From positions 1,116,001 to 1,180,000 of the forward strand of contig JAMPIQ010000001.1 of assembly GCA_024699855.1 (NCBI GenBank): DNA of 64,000 nt, written 5' to 3'. The stretch comes from Aphelenchoides besseyi. Lineage: Eukaryota > Nematoda > Chromadorea > Rhabditida > Aphelenchoididae. Position 1 is the first letter of the stretch; each line of letters begins with the position of its first letter. The notes below the pieces were generated by a model, which saw nothing but the letters and a program-made list of their open reading frames with translations, was not told where the DNA came from and ran no database searches. This document shows, in pieces, positions 49,125-60,711 of this stretch. Position numbers and translations under genes: made by a program.

Positions 49125-49770
49125 CTAATACTCCTCGCCAATATAGACCTCACCCGGTTTAAGACGATACTCAATTCCACATTCAAACTGCACTTCGTTG
49201 TCCTCCGAATCGACGCACTTTTCAAAGCACTAAAAACGGGAATCATGTCAGCGAGTGAATGAACTTACGTCGAACAGCTGATTGTTTCGTTTGCAGTTCT
49301 GGATTAAGAACATTTTGTGTGAGAAGCTTTGACTTGGACTCAAGATTGAATCCGTGCATTTCTGCTTGCAAACGTCTTGCGGATCGTTGAAGTTCTGCGT
49401 GAACGTGTCGCAACAAGCAATTTCTAAAACAACACAATCACAAGGTAACCACACTTGTGTTCTTACTGCTCACGGGCATCAACTTGGATTGTGAGTCCGC
49501 AGTTGTTGAATCGTTGAACAGATGCCGATGTAGACAATCGGCCATTCTCCACGTAGCCAACCGATTGCTCAAACAATTGAGCGGTCGATAATACTCAATA
49601 GCATCAATGCAACACTCGTGGTATTTGGCGGCACAACATTCTTCGACGGCCACTTGTTCGTTAGATCTCTTCATTCCTTCACTCAACTCTTGACCATCGA
49701 TAGTCAAATCGAGAGTGAAAGAAGCAAAGACGAATGCAAGAAGACAAAAAAGAACACATTTAAAGATCAT
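49125..49770 (-). CDS. Secreted Cys-rich protein, about 185 aa
   Basis: Three exons on the minus strand. It starts MIFKCVLFCLLAFVFASFTL, a clear signal peptide. The mature protein has about 15 Cys including doublets: VEECCAAKYHECCIDAIEYY, RPLNCLSNRL, MADCLHRH, then IACCDTF, DVCKQKCTD, IQNCKRNN, CFEKCVDS and QFECGIEYRL. The tail is acidic (GEVYIGEEY). No membrane span after the signal. It is an extracellular disulfide-rich protein of a family I do not recognise. It is head to head with the AP-2-like fragment to its right. Confidence 0.68.
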
Positions 49771-50179
49771 CTCTGAGAAGTACGGTAGTGGCGAGTGATC
49801 GTAAAACACGAACACCGAAAACTGACACCGAGAAATTCGAATTACTTCTCACGTGTGGTCTTCCGACGCGCATTGTCAGAATGGCAATAAAACGGATTGA
49901 CATTTCGCTTCGTCAAACTTTCGAGGTGAAGATCCTCACACACAAAAAACGGCATGAAAACAACCGTTGCGTTTCGATCGGCACATAAAACTTTCTCTTT
50001 TCACCTCAGGAAGACGAATGGACCGTAAGTCCAGTTAACGTCGTCAATCAAACGATTCGGGTGGTCTTACGCTCAACGTGCTAAATGAAACAAAAGTTTT
50101 AGAATTGTCCTTGGAATACACGTAAACTTGTGAATTGAAGACATGGCCGCAAATTCCAATCATATTCATAAGCCTGAGG
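49771..50179. other. Intergenic between divergent genes
   Basis: About 410 bp. I looked here for N-terminal AP-2 exons that would complete the fragment at 50180 and found none: the ORF at 49788-49988 has no AP-2 similarity. Confidence 0.4.
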
Positions 50180-50678
50180 ATGTCGATTACTCGTCTTGAT
50201 CAACTTTCATTCTCTACTCAGAATGTCGTCAGACTTGTAACTACAGAAATGAACGATTCGAGTTCAGTCAAATACAAAATTGATCAGATGGCCGACGCAA
50301 TCGGTGACCTTATGATATTGATGTTCGGTTGTGCCGCTGAGGTGCTCGAACTCGAATGCGATCGATAATTACTCGAGATGGGTTACGGGGATCCGGACGA
50401 TTTCATGGATCGGACGCCGTTACTGCCAGATTTACAACAACAACTCCTTGAATCCAACTTGGTTGGTTACGCTCGATATGATGGCCAATCTTCTATTTCA
50501 GGCAACCCACAATTTTGGAGTCAAAGCACTTCACGCAGCTTACGCGGCCCTGAGCGATCCCGAACCGCCTTCAACTTCTTCGGCCGAACACGATGATCCT
50601 GATGAAAGCTACTGGTTATGTTTTCAAGTTTTTTTGTCTATGAATAAACTTTTCGAACGAAACCACAGCGAATTGTAA
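50180..50678 (+). CDS. AP-2-like C-terminal fragment (tandem partial copy)
   Basis: Three pieces join through two 36-40-nt introns: a stretch KIDQMADAIGDLMILMFGCA, then MGYGDPDDFMDRTPLLPDLQ, then ATHNFGVKALHAAYAALSDP. The order and spacing match the end of the AP-2 helix-span-helix dimerisation domain (helix, linker with ILxPxIQxxLTxFxL, then xxHGFGxxAVxAAxxAL). ATHNFG is identical in the complete AP-2 gene 1.4 kb downstream, directly after an intron in both. The DNA-binding N-terminal half is missing. The ATG at 50180 is a guess; an earlier ATG at 50143 reaches a stop unless spliced. It could make a dimerisation-only protein or be a degenerate duplicate. Confidence 0.5.
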
Positions 50679-52038
50679 AAGAAATCAAATTCACAACTTC
50701 AACCGCTTCGTTAATCGAATAGAAGAACTGAGTCTCTTAGGCGTTTCAGAGCAACAGAATCGAATTCTTGGGTTGCGATTGTCGGCGATGAAAAGCCCCT
50801 TTTTCAGATTGACGTTCAAAAATAGACGGCAGTTAGCAATGTTTTGCGGCAATCATTGTTTTCGACTGGCAAGCAAAAATTCAAATCTTGAAACCACCGA
50901 ACACCGACGGCGTTTGCTGTGGGTGATTAGCGAAAGCTGTTGTTTTTGCACGCCTTTCAATGGGCGCTACCAATTGTCGCATCACAAGTCGTAAGGGCAA
51001 AATTTAAACGACTCGCTGATTTGCGTAATCAGCGCCCTTTGTTCTTTCGAAAGTAGGAGTCTGGGCCAATGACCTTGTTGTCGGCGCTCTTCCTCCTCCC
51101 TCAATCGGTTACTGTCTTCAACACGCCCTTTGGTCGTTGAGACGACTAACACCCACTCATGCCAATTTGTCGTCAAAAGGATTGGACAGCGGAACTGACA
51201 GCGTTTCGTGCTCTTGGATTTGTGAAAACGTAAAGTCAGGTGACTGTTCAGCGACGTTTTCGTGGACGTTTCGGTTTTGGTCGTCATGAAGCCGTTCCAG
51301 CAGCTACAAATTGTGCTCGTTGGCGTGATTTTTTCTTGATGCGCGGGGATTGTGGGGAAGTTATTAATTCCGGACAAAACGCAAAAAGCGTAGGAAATCG
51401 GTCCGGTAACAACTGAAAAATAAGTGTTCTTATCTTCGATGTTCACTGCGCATCTTGCATTTATGAAATTATGGGAGTTCGCAGGCTTGTCATTAAGTTG
51501 ATTGCCTTCAATATGCGGTTTCGCTTTAATCATTGTCTTTCGTACTCTCTCATAAACAAACCCTACTGAGTTTACGATCTAACGTAATAGAAGGTGGCTG
51601 CTCATCGCACGTTCTGATATTCAATCTTAGTGCTTAATTCGAACATCGACATTTTCGGTTTGAATTCGAACCGTCAGGTCAATGACCGATCTGCGGAAAC
51701 GAATGAGAGGTACCCGCGGGTCAAGCCTGCATCCGCCAAATTGATCTGTACTTGAACTGATTGACGTTGTTATCCAATCTCTAATTGGTCTGCGTGGGGT
51801 TTTACAGCCAAATTTGAAGGCTTCAAAAACAAATAAGGGTGTGGTGAAATGGTTGGGGTATTGAACGAACAAAGCCAATCAGAACAAATCGATCAGTCGG
51901 TGATTATTCTCTGGAGTTGGCTCAGAGACGTTTACGTTTGTAGTGCCAAAATCGTGTTGGCGCGAAAACTCCGACTTACGTGTTATATCGTGAACTTTTT
52001 ATTTGCAGTCCATCTGTTTCATTCCAAACGCCACCAAA
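50679..52038. other. Intergenic upstream of AP-2
   Basis: About 1.36 kb. The 183-codon minus-strand ORF at 50982-51533 has no recognisable domain or splice support and I treat it as chance. The stretch likely contains AP-2 regulatory DNA. A TATTTGCAG acceptor at 52001-52009 precedes the AP-2 start. Confidence 0.4.
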
Positions 52039-53594
52039 ATGAACAGCAACGTCCGAGACAACAATGACGGACTCCCGCCCTTCGCGTCGTCGTCCGGCTT
52101 GGCGAACAGTTGCCAACGTCTTCGTGATTCGGCTGATCATGAAGAGAACATCGTACAGAAGCAACGAACGGTTCCAACAGAGAACTCTTACAATCGGCAA
52201 TCATTCCAACCGGTTACTCAATCAACACCGCAAAACTTCGGCCGTAAGTTTTGAAGGTCGTTATAGCTAATGACCACATTTACAGACTACCAACCTTCAT
52301 TTCCGCTCATCCCGGTCTCGCAAGCAGGATTCTTTGAGGTATCTCGAAGATGAGAGCAAGTTGATGTACTTTCAATTTCAGAATTACGGAATTGGAACCC
52401 AATGGCCCAACCACACGTACCCTCCATATCAGCCGCAACTGTCAACTCAACAACTCGCAAACAACTCACTACCATCCTCCAACTTTCCAATGTCTTCGGC
52501 CCCAATGCAACCAACTTCGTTTTTCGCTCAAAACAACACCTTCGACAGCGGCGTTTACACGGATCCTTCATCGACACTCAACAGTAAGTAAACAATGTTC
52601 GGTTTAAATTACAAAGTGACTCAACAAACTTGCCACATGATATGCGCAACAAACAAGCTTCAGAATGCTCTCTACTAAATGCAAAATCTTATCCTCTAAT
52701 TTAGGTTCATCAACTACTGCAAATGATCTTTTCGGAAATTCCCCGAAACAAATGGCTTCGCAAAACAACAACATCAAGACCAAAGATGATGTCTTGTTTC
52801 AAATTCCGGGTCGTTTGGGATTGTTGAACGAAAACAAAAAATACCAAATCAGAATCTCGGAGATCAAACGCCGTCTGTCAGCCCCGGAGACCTTGAACAT
52901 TTCGTACATCAACGGCATCATCAGAAAGTGAGTCAAAACCACGAAACCGATTCTTCAATCCGACCATTTAGAGCCAAAGGTCAAGATGCAGGAAGAGCTT
53001 TGAAGCAAAAGTTGGCCGAATACGGAGTCGAGGTTTCTGCCGGCCAGAGAGTGAACGTGAAACCGAACTGCTTCATACCTCTTTGCGAAGGTTAGTTCGA
53101 CATTCTAACTCGTAATCACATTTCATTTTTAGGCGAAGCCATGCAAATGGCCGACGATTTCAAACAGATTATGGTTAAACAACTTCCGAGGAGTGAAATC
53201 CGACGCGAAGTACATCGCTACCGTCGACGTAATCGTCTCATGTATTCTCAATTGCGCGACAGAATACGCGAATGCGGAACTGATCCCGATGGACTGTCTG
53301 CAGCTTTCGACATGTTGTTCGAAGCCTTTATCCGAGAATCGCTTCAAGTCTACGAGAAGGATCAGTCGTTGAACGTGCAACGTTCGTTACAATTCAACTA
53401 CCACAAGGAACACATGAACAGCGAGCTGCCGAAAAGCTTGCAAGATAAACTTTGGGATTTTAACATGGTAATCGAACTTCAGTTGAACGTTGATTCATGA
53501 TTTGTAGGCCACTCACAACTTCGGAACTCTCGCTGTGAAAGCTGTCTATGGTCATGCGATTGGGCTGAAACAGACCGGCGGTCCCAACGCTTAA
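52039..53594 (+). CDS. TFAP2: AP-2 transcription factor
   Basis: AP-2 proteins bind GC-rich sites as dimers and control epidermal and neural gene expression. Seven exons encode about 410 residues. The N-terminal half is Pro/Gln/Asn-rich (activation-like). The DNA-binding part has IPGRLGLLNENKKYQIRISE, IKRRLSAPETLNISYINGII and AGRALKQKLAEYGVEVSAGQ, matching the family's PGRLSLLSSTSKYKV and RRLSPPExLN blocks. The helix-span-helix follows, CEGEAMQMADDFKQIMVKQL to DFNMATHNFGTLAVKAVYGH. It ends soon after, at 53594, lacking the Lys-rich tail of vertebrate members. The usual Asn-Arg-Gln-His segment is here HRYRRRN. AATAAA near 53716. Confidence 0.88.
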
Positions 53595-54092
53595 ACCTTC
53601 ACAGAATGCCACATTGTTGTTCGCCGCAAGTTCAATCGACCCACGTTGCTATTTATCTCTTTCTCGTTGGTGATTGTTTTTAGCTGACTTGAACTTTTTA
53701 TTATGTTTTTATACCAATAAACAAAGATGCTTGCTGATTGTAGTTCGATATTCGAAGCCGTTGAAACGAAATGCAATTGCGCGTCATGAACATCCGATGG
53801 TTTATCATACGTTTGTGTGTTTCAACCAACTTGATGCAAACGGAAACTCATCGCGACGACATTCCAACGGTCGTTCCGCGCAAAGTTGAAGTCGGACCGC
53901 GAATGCTCGTGGAGCGTGATGGAGTTCTCCGTTTGCTCAAACTGGTAATCTGATTTCCTCGTGTTCGAAATGACTTCACGGGGTTTAGCTGGCCGACGAG
54001 AATCACGTCTACTTCGACGCGAATCGAACCAAATCCAGGTGCTACCAGCGAATCGCCGAATGTTGCAGCGAAATTATCAACGGCAACAACGA
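53595..54092 (+). other. AP-2 3' UTR and unresolved 5' part of the RPN1-like gene
   Basis: After the AP-2 poly(A) signal (near 53716) a GATTGTAG acceptor near 53742 and an ATG at 53771 suggest the start of the next transcript. The frame from 53771 stays open, splices at 53945/53988 and continues (LADENHVYFDANRTKSRCYQ), but no splice I can find connects it to the frame of the PSMD2-like exons that follow. Either an exon boundary is wrong, a frameshift is present, or these are two genes. Confidence 0.35.
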
Positions 54093-54881
54093 CACGAATA
54101 CGTTCGGTTTGGTTTGCATACTCGTAAACTCGATAAGAACTCCAATTTCAGACATTTGGCAGTGGAAATGGGCGAAGAGTGGCGTTTGACTGCCGATGGC
54201 TCGGGAAAAAGCAAAGAACGTCGCGAAGAGCTTCTAATTTTGATCAAAGACATCGTTCGACACAACATGAAGCATAACGCAGAAGTTGAAGCCTGCGACT
54301 TGTTGGAGATTGAGAAATTGAATTTGCTGTTGGAATACGTCGAAGGTAAGTTCAACGACTGTGTTGAAGTTCAAAGACAATTTCAGACGTCGATCATGCA
54401 CGAGTCTGTTTGTATTTGCTCAGGTAAACGGAAGCCTCAAATACGTCCCCAATAAGAGTTTTCAGCTGCGCACCATTGACTCCCGATCCCGACAATCAGA
54501 TCCTCATTCGTACAGCCAAAGACTTATACCTGAAGTTCGACAAACAATTTGACGCCCTTCGTTGTGCCGTGATCTTGAACGATGTGAATCTCATTCGTGA
54601 GATTTTCGGAAACTGCAAAGATTTGTAAGTTGTTGAAAACAAAAGGCATTCACCCATTTATTGATTTCAGGTTGGTCAAGCGACAAATAGCCTTGTTGCT
54701 TGTAAATCAGTTTATTGAAGTAGATTTTTATGAAACTCGTGCCGATGTTTTAACGAATACGGGTTTCTCACCAAATCTCAATAAACTTTGCAAATTGGTC
54801 GACAATCTGACAGCGGAATTGAAGAGAATGAATAATCAATCTGAACAGATTTCGGATTGTTTTTACGCGAGTGCATCTTAA
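54093..54881 (+). CDS. Truncated PSMD2/RPN1-like protein (26S proteasome scaffold), 5' end unresolved
   Basis: RPN1/PSMD2 is the 19S base subunit that docks ubiquitin receptors. Here five exons carry only its N-terminal helical region. HEYVR, a 45-nt intron (54107-54151), then HLAVEMGEEW matches the RPN1 block HEYVRHLAxExxxEW. It continues with LLILIKDIVRHNMKHNAEVE, EACDLLEIEKL, ARVCLYLLSCAP and AVILNDVNLIREIFGNCKDL, all in RPN1 order, and ends DNLTAELKRMNNQSEQ with a stop at 54879-54881. The proteasome/cyclosome repeats that make up most of RPN1 are absent. It is therefore a partial paralogue or a degenerating copy; a complete RPN1 must exist elsewhere in the genome. Confidence 0.65.
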
Positions 54882-55706
54882 TTGCTGAACTGGTAGACAA
54901 AACTTTTGGCCACTATTCAAGTGGTTGATTCTAATCAAACGTATTTGAATAGTAGAGATTTCTGAATGTGTTTGTTTGATTGGCCGCACCTGTTCCTCGA
55001 TTTTTGTTGCAATCCAGCAAACGACTCGACTATCTCCTGCGAAAAAGTAAACTTACCGTCAGAAAACCATTATATTTTAGCAATTTAGGTTTTCTATCGT
55101 AACTTTTTAGCATTCGAAACATTGATTTGCACGTTACGATACGGTGGTAAGAAGTCATTACAATAATCATAGTCATATTTTCGATTTAAGGACCTCAAAC
55201 GTCGAGAATATATCTCACCAACTACTCTTTTCTTGATGTCATGACTTGTGATTGTCTCGTTCGAATTGCGTTTCATTCATGTGGTGTCGCTTTTAATTGA
55301 GCTCTTGAAGATAAGTCCTATGGAATTCATTGGAGACGTGCGAAATGTTGAATAGACGTGTTGTTGCGCACTTACTGTTGTTTGAGTTGTTGACAATGTT
55401 TTATACAACTTTGCTTCAGATTCGCTCATGAAGTTTGATATGTGATCGTAATCGATTGTCCATCTCAAGAGATGAATAAGGTTTAAGGTTCACAGGTGAA
55501 GTCAACATTAATTTCCAATGTATAATTTGTACCTTCATCAAATTGACATTCACTCACTAAACCAAAGTGTTCAGCTCAGGAGCGTGCAACTGAGTCTCAA
55601 GAAGATTTTTTCGGTTTTGGCGTGTTGACACAATGCTATCCGTTAAGAAAGCCAACCACTCAGAAATTGGATTTGTGGAGCTTTTGTTGCTTTTCAATCA
55701 CTAAAC
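54882..55706. other. Intergenic upstream of PRPF31
   Basis: About 825 AT-rich bases without a supported gene; short minus-strand ORFs only. The final 100 bp before the PRPF31 ATG should include its promoter and leader. Confidence 0.45.
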
Positions 55707-57457
55707 ATGTCGCTTGCCGATGAACTTTTGGCCGATTTGGAGGATGGCGAGGAGGACGTTGACGATTTGGAAGGTGAAGACGACGACGAGCAAATTGATG
55801 AGGTTATGGAAGCAACGCCGATAATAGGGGCCTACGATCGAGTCAACGATGTTGCTAAACTTGCACAGTCCACGATGTAAGTGCTTGTTTCATATTACGA
55901 CGTTTATTTTGTTTCAGTTACAAAGATCTGATCTCGCAGTTACATCAAATGATGGAGTTGCCGGAGATTCCCGAGTTCACAGTTCCGCTCGAAAGTGATC
56001 CTCAATACGAATTGGTCGTGAAGTTATCAGAGGTAATCGATTTCTTTCGTTTTCTATTCACTTGCATTTAGCTTGCAATTGATATCGACCAAGAAGTGAA
56101 CGTTATTTACAAGTTCATCAAAGACAAATACGCGAAACGTTTTCCCGAACTCGAAACTTTCGTTCAAATGCCCATGGATTTTGTTCGCACAGTCAAACTG
56201 CTTGGAAATGACATCGATACAAAAGGACAAAACAAAGAGCTTTTAGGATTGGTGCTTCCACCAGCTGCGTGTATTGTCGTCTCCGTAACAGCGTCCACAA
56301 CTCAAGGAAATAAGTTAGAAGACGATGAACTGCAAATCATTTTGGAGGCCTGTGAATTAGCTGAAGAATTGGATAAGGAGCGGTTTTCGATTCACAAATT
56401 CGTCGAACAGCGAATGACGTTAATTGCCCCAAATTGTAAGTTAGCATTCCAATAGAAACTGTTCCAACGTCTGCATTTTCAGTGTGTCGAATTTTGGGCT
56501 CTGGGACCGCAGCGATGATCGTCTCTCAAGCCGGTGGTTTGGGTCCGTTGTCAAAGCAGCCCGCTTGTAATGTCTTGGTTCTTGGTAACTTGTTAGATGA
56601 CGAATCGAAATAAGCTATAATTTCAGGGAAACAAAAGAAGACGTTGGCAGGTTTCAGTACAGCAGCTGTTAATCCGCACTCGGGATTCATTTACTACCAT
56701 CCGATTGTTCAGAACTTGCCTTCTGAATTGCGCAAAAAAGCTGCTCGTGTGATTGCAGCAAAGTCGACATTGGCGGCGCGAGTCGATTCACTTCATCAAT
56801 CGCCCGATGGTTCGATTGGCGAAACGTTGGCAGGACAAGTGAAAGAGAAGATCGATAAGATGCTCGAACCACCATCAGTCAAGACTCAAAAGTCATTGCC
56901 GAAACGTGAGTTAAACGCTCGTATTCACAATTAACTTGTCGGTTTTTAGCATTGGACAAAGCGTCGAAGAAAAGAGGTGGTAAACGAGCTCGCAAAGCAA
57001 AGGAAAGAATGGGAATGACGGATTTGCGTAAAAAGGCGAATCGTATGAACTTTGGTGAACTCCAGGAAGACATCATGCAAGACAATATCGGTTTCACTCT
57101 CGGTCAAGTCAAATCCGAATCCTTGGCTGGTGGTGGTCGTATTAGAGCAAGTGTTGTCGATAACAAGACTCGTATTAAGTAGGTCTTACTCGCTTTTTTT
57201 GTATAGTAATCGGTCATTTCAGAATGTCTCAAAAACTTCAACGTCAATTGGAACGACGACAACATGGCGGAATGACTTCGTTAAAGTCGAAGGCTTCTGG
57301 CACGATGTCGTCCATTTCGATTACTCCAATACAAGGAATCGAGGTTATCAGCATGACTCCGTTAGATGTGACCAAATCAAGCGGTTCGTCCACCAACTCT
57401 TCGTATTTCGACTCGACCTCGAATTTCATGAAAGTAAAGACACCAATGCCCAAGTAA
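55707..57457 (+). CDS. PRPF31: U4/U6 snRNP protein PRP31
   Basis: PRP31 joins U4/U6 to U5 in the tri-snRNP through its Nop domain. Seven exons give about 495 residues (human 499). It starts MSLADELLADLEDGEEDVDD, as in the family, with VNDVAKLAQ and YKDLISQLHQMMELPEIPEF. The NOSIC/Nop region runs from ELVVKLSELAIDIDQEVNVI through KFVEQRMTLIAPNLCRILGS and AAMIVSQAGGLGPLSKQPAC to STAAVNPHSGFIYYHPIVQ. The C-terminal part has the basic KKRGGKRARKAKERMGMTDL segment and MNFGELQEDIMQDNIGF. It is probably the first gene of a three-gene set with the unknown gene at 57610 and spermidine synthase. Confidence 0.95.
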
Positions 57458-57609
57458 CTTATTTGTATACTAATGTTTCATACGAGAGTAAACTAAGTTG
57501 TAAGGTTTGATTGTCGTTTTCCTTTTCGTTTGTGCGTTTTGCGTTCGTTTTTAATTTCTTTGGGTTTTTGTTTTCTGTTGTACTTTTTTTTTGTCTAAGC
57601 TCAGTGGAT

Positions 57610-59150
57610 ATGAGGAAGATTGTGAATCAGAGTAGAGTATACGGATTACAACAACGCGAGGTAAAGTGCAAATTTTGAGAGATGAGAATAACCGACAAAC
57701 TTGTAGATTTATGGTAAACCGTTCATTTCACAAGCTTTCCTCAATTTTTCTTATCCTTTGGGAAGTTTGAGAACGGCAAGATTTGAACATGGTCAACTGA
57801 AATATACCAAAATTACTGACCAGTAAGTGGAGTTGTTTCTTGAACTCACTCTTCCATTTAGTCTTCTCTTCCACCGGTTGTCTCACGACTCTTCGGTTAT
57901 TGTGGCCACGAGAATGCGGAAGATTGACGAATCCTTAAGCTACGATAATTGCCAAGTCATCCTATTCGATGTGACTCCAAGATACATGGTTGAAGTAAGT
58001 GAATTGTTGTGGTCCATCTAAAATTGTTGTTTAAGCGAATGATATTTCCGTCGTTCTCAGCATTACAGTCGTTTACAATCTACTGCGGATTCAATGCGGA
58101 CAGCTCTGTGTTTTTCGGTGTCTGTGGTGCTACGTAAGTAGTTGTATTCAAGATAATACCTACAAAGTACTATAGTCGATCATCCAGTTCGAAATACGCA
58201 AAGTCGGCAGCTTACTTGCACTTCGGATATTTGCGACATAAACTCTGTGTTACTATGCGCCTAGTGAAATTGTTTTCCGATAGTCGCAAGATAGCAACGT
58301 ATGTGACAATAAAACTTCATTTATCGAAAAGTTTTTTTAAGGCATAATGTACGTACTGAGGACGATTTGGTCATTTTGAACTACGGTTGTTCGAACGTTT
58401 TTATCTTCGGTCTCTACGATTACTATCCATCTGACCTTCGGGATTCAAAAATTTTTCGGCTGTCGAAAAAAACCGGTAATATACATTTTAGTTTGCATTC
58501 AGACTTATTATATTCAGATTCTGTTTTGAATGAAGAATCAAATTCTTTCAATTACACGGGAAACCGATTGAAGATCCGGAATTTTCGTGCAACCGCTGCA
58601 ATGGGACATTGCATATGGGAATTTGCGGAGGTCGTAAAACATGATACGTTGAATGAGGAAAACGATTCGTCCAATGTGTTGTATTTTACTTTCACGCACA
58701 TTGATTTGGAAAGCATATACAAAGATGTCTGCACGAACTCTTTTAATCGACAGATTAATTCTACATACCGTTACAAAGTAGGTTGTCGAAGTTAACTTGT
58801 AAAGTTAGTTTTGATTTCAGACAAAAATTTTGGATATTGTGCATGACATAATGTACATTTGCGTGTATGGTATTTTTCCAACTACTGGACCGCACATGCG
58901 GGGTGGATCGTATGGTACCTTCGATGCGTTCACGATTCTCTTTCATTGGCATTTGACTAACAATAAGTTTGAATACCAAGTTATTAACAAAAAACCTAAT
59001 TGGGAGCGATGGTTATTGCTACAACATGAAATCTTAAAAAACGTCCCAAACTCTCGTTTTCACGATATACTTACTGAACATGACTGTGTTCACAATATAC
59101 GCCTTATTGAATTAATTTCTTATTACAATGGCATTTCTATGACTCGCTAA
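57610..59150 (+). CDS. Uncharacterised protein, about 450-480 aa
   Basis: Seven exons join in frame with introns of about 40-45 bp. The ATG lies 153 bp after the PRPF31 stop and just behind a long T tract ending in TCTAAG/CTCAG, a likely trans-splice site. The product starts MRKIVNQSRVYGLQQREIYG. It has many short beta-type stretches with aromatic ends (LLFHRLSHDSSVIVATRMRK, CQVILFDVTPRYMVE, FTIYCGFNADSSVFFGVCGA, DDLVILNYGCSNVFIFGLYD), which could be blades of a beta-propeller, but I see no classic WD motif. No signal peptide. I do not recognise the family and have rejected DET1 and DCAF15. Confidence 0.7.
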
Positions 59151-59290
59151 TTTATTGTTTTCAATTTGAATGTGGATAAATGAAACGAATACGCTAACTG
59201 TTGGTTTCTTTGGTTTAGAAAACTCCAAATAAATACTGTAGAAATACTCCTAGTTAGCAATTGACATTTTTTGTCATAGAACCCTGAAAG

Positions 59291-60457
59291 ATGGATGCTT
59301 TGAAGGCTGGATGGTTTAGCGAATTGTGTGCGAACTCTGCTGAGACCACCAACCCGAGCAATTCGTGGTGTGGTCAGGCGTTGTCGTTAGAAGTTGATGA
59401 AGTTCTTTTTCACGAGAAGTCAAAATACCAAGATGTGCTCGTATTCAAAAGGTAATCTCGATTAAATGATCTATGTAAACGAACTATAAAAAGCAAATCT
59501 CACGGAAATGTTTTGGTGTTGGATGATGTAATTCAGTTGACGGAATTTGATGGTACGTTAATGCTTTTTACTTGCAATTGCGATTACTGCGTCAATTGCA
59601 AGTCTCTCATTTTAAGAGTTCGCTTATCACGAGATGCTCGGTAACCGCTCTGATTGCTCGTACAATGTTGACACAAACTTTTCAGCTCATTTGCCGCTGT
59701 TTGCACACGCGAGACCAGAAAGCGTAAGGAGAAGACTATATTCATTGTTAGCTTTCTGTTTGTAGGTCCTAATTATTGGAGGTAGTCGTTTTGATTACGC
59801 AAATTTATGTCGAGTCAATAAGTTCAGGTGGAGACGGTGGAATTGCACGCGAAGTTCTCAAACATCAAACTGTCAAGAAAGTTGTTTTGTGCGAAATCGA
59901 CGAGATGGTCGTTCGAGTATCAAAACAGTTTCTGCCGACTGTGGCCGGTGAATTAGAAAACGAACGTTTGGAGTTGGTGATCGTAGACGCTTTCGAATAC
60001 CTGAAACATCATAGCAATCAATTCGATGTTATCATAACTGACCTTTCAGATCCTCAGGGTCCGGCTGAAGAGCTCTACGGTTTTCAATTCTACTCTTTAC
60101 TTCACGACGCTCTCAAGTGCAACGGAATAGTTGCTGCTCAAGGTGAATGCCCTTGGATTGATCTCCCGTTTGTTTCTAAATTGTATAAAACCTGTGTCTC
60201 GATTTTCCCACAAGCTCATTACGCAATCTCGTCAGTCCCGACTTACACGACCGGTACCATGGGGTATTTGATTTGCGGTTTGGACAAAGTAAGCAAACAA
60301 CATTTGTGTTACTGTGAGTTCTGTCGTTTAGAATACCGATATTCGTGCTCCAAAATCTGACAATGAATTGAAACTAATGAAATTGAAGTTCTACAACTTT
60401 GATCTCCATCGTGCAGCATTTGCTCTTCCAAATTTCATCAAAAAAGTCGGAGTTTAG
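59291..60457 (+). CDS. SRM: Spermidine synthase
   Basis: Transfers the aminopropyl group from decarboxylated S-adenosylmethionine to putrescine. Seven exons encode about 290 residues. Start [18 protein letters not shown]; then [20 protein letters not shown] and [20 protein letters not shown], the usual N-terminal beta part. The cofactor loop is [18 protein letters not shown], split by an intron inside the glycines. The catalytic region has VIVDAFEYL and [20 protein letters not shown], with the Asp of DLSDP. The tail ends [12 protein letters not shown]. The ATG lies 141 bp after the previous stop behind a TCATAG acceptor, consistent with a position in an operon after PRPF31. Confidence 0.94.
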
Positions 60458-60711
60458 CATAGCAATCACAATCAACTGTGTGGCTTTTAGGAACTTGAAG
60501 ACTCGTAAAAAGGCGATCAAAGTTCTTGTCTCGGAGATCAAGTAGATTCCGCATAACTCCTTAGGTAGATAAATAGTTTTATTGAAATATGTTCGCAACA
60601 AATCGAAATGAATTTGTCACAACGTTGCAGGAATAGACTCGTTAAACATAACTTAGATGAACCGATTAGTGAATGACTTTCATGTTAAGAACACAGGCCA
60701 ACAAAGTAAAG

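Noticed and set aside
50180..50678. Mediator or BLOC-1 type small coiled-coil protein
   Set aside because: The ATHNFG block, intron position and neighbouring AP-2 gene fit an AP-2 fragment better.
50982..51533. 183-codon minus-strand ORF
   Set aside because: No domain, no splice or leader signal, and it overlaps other open frames in an intergenic stretch; length alone is not enough.
57610..59150. DET1 or DCAF15 orthologue
   Set aside because: Beta-rich character suggested it, but I could align no family motif in the right order.
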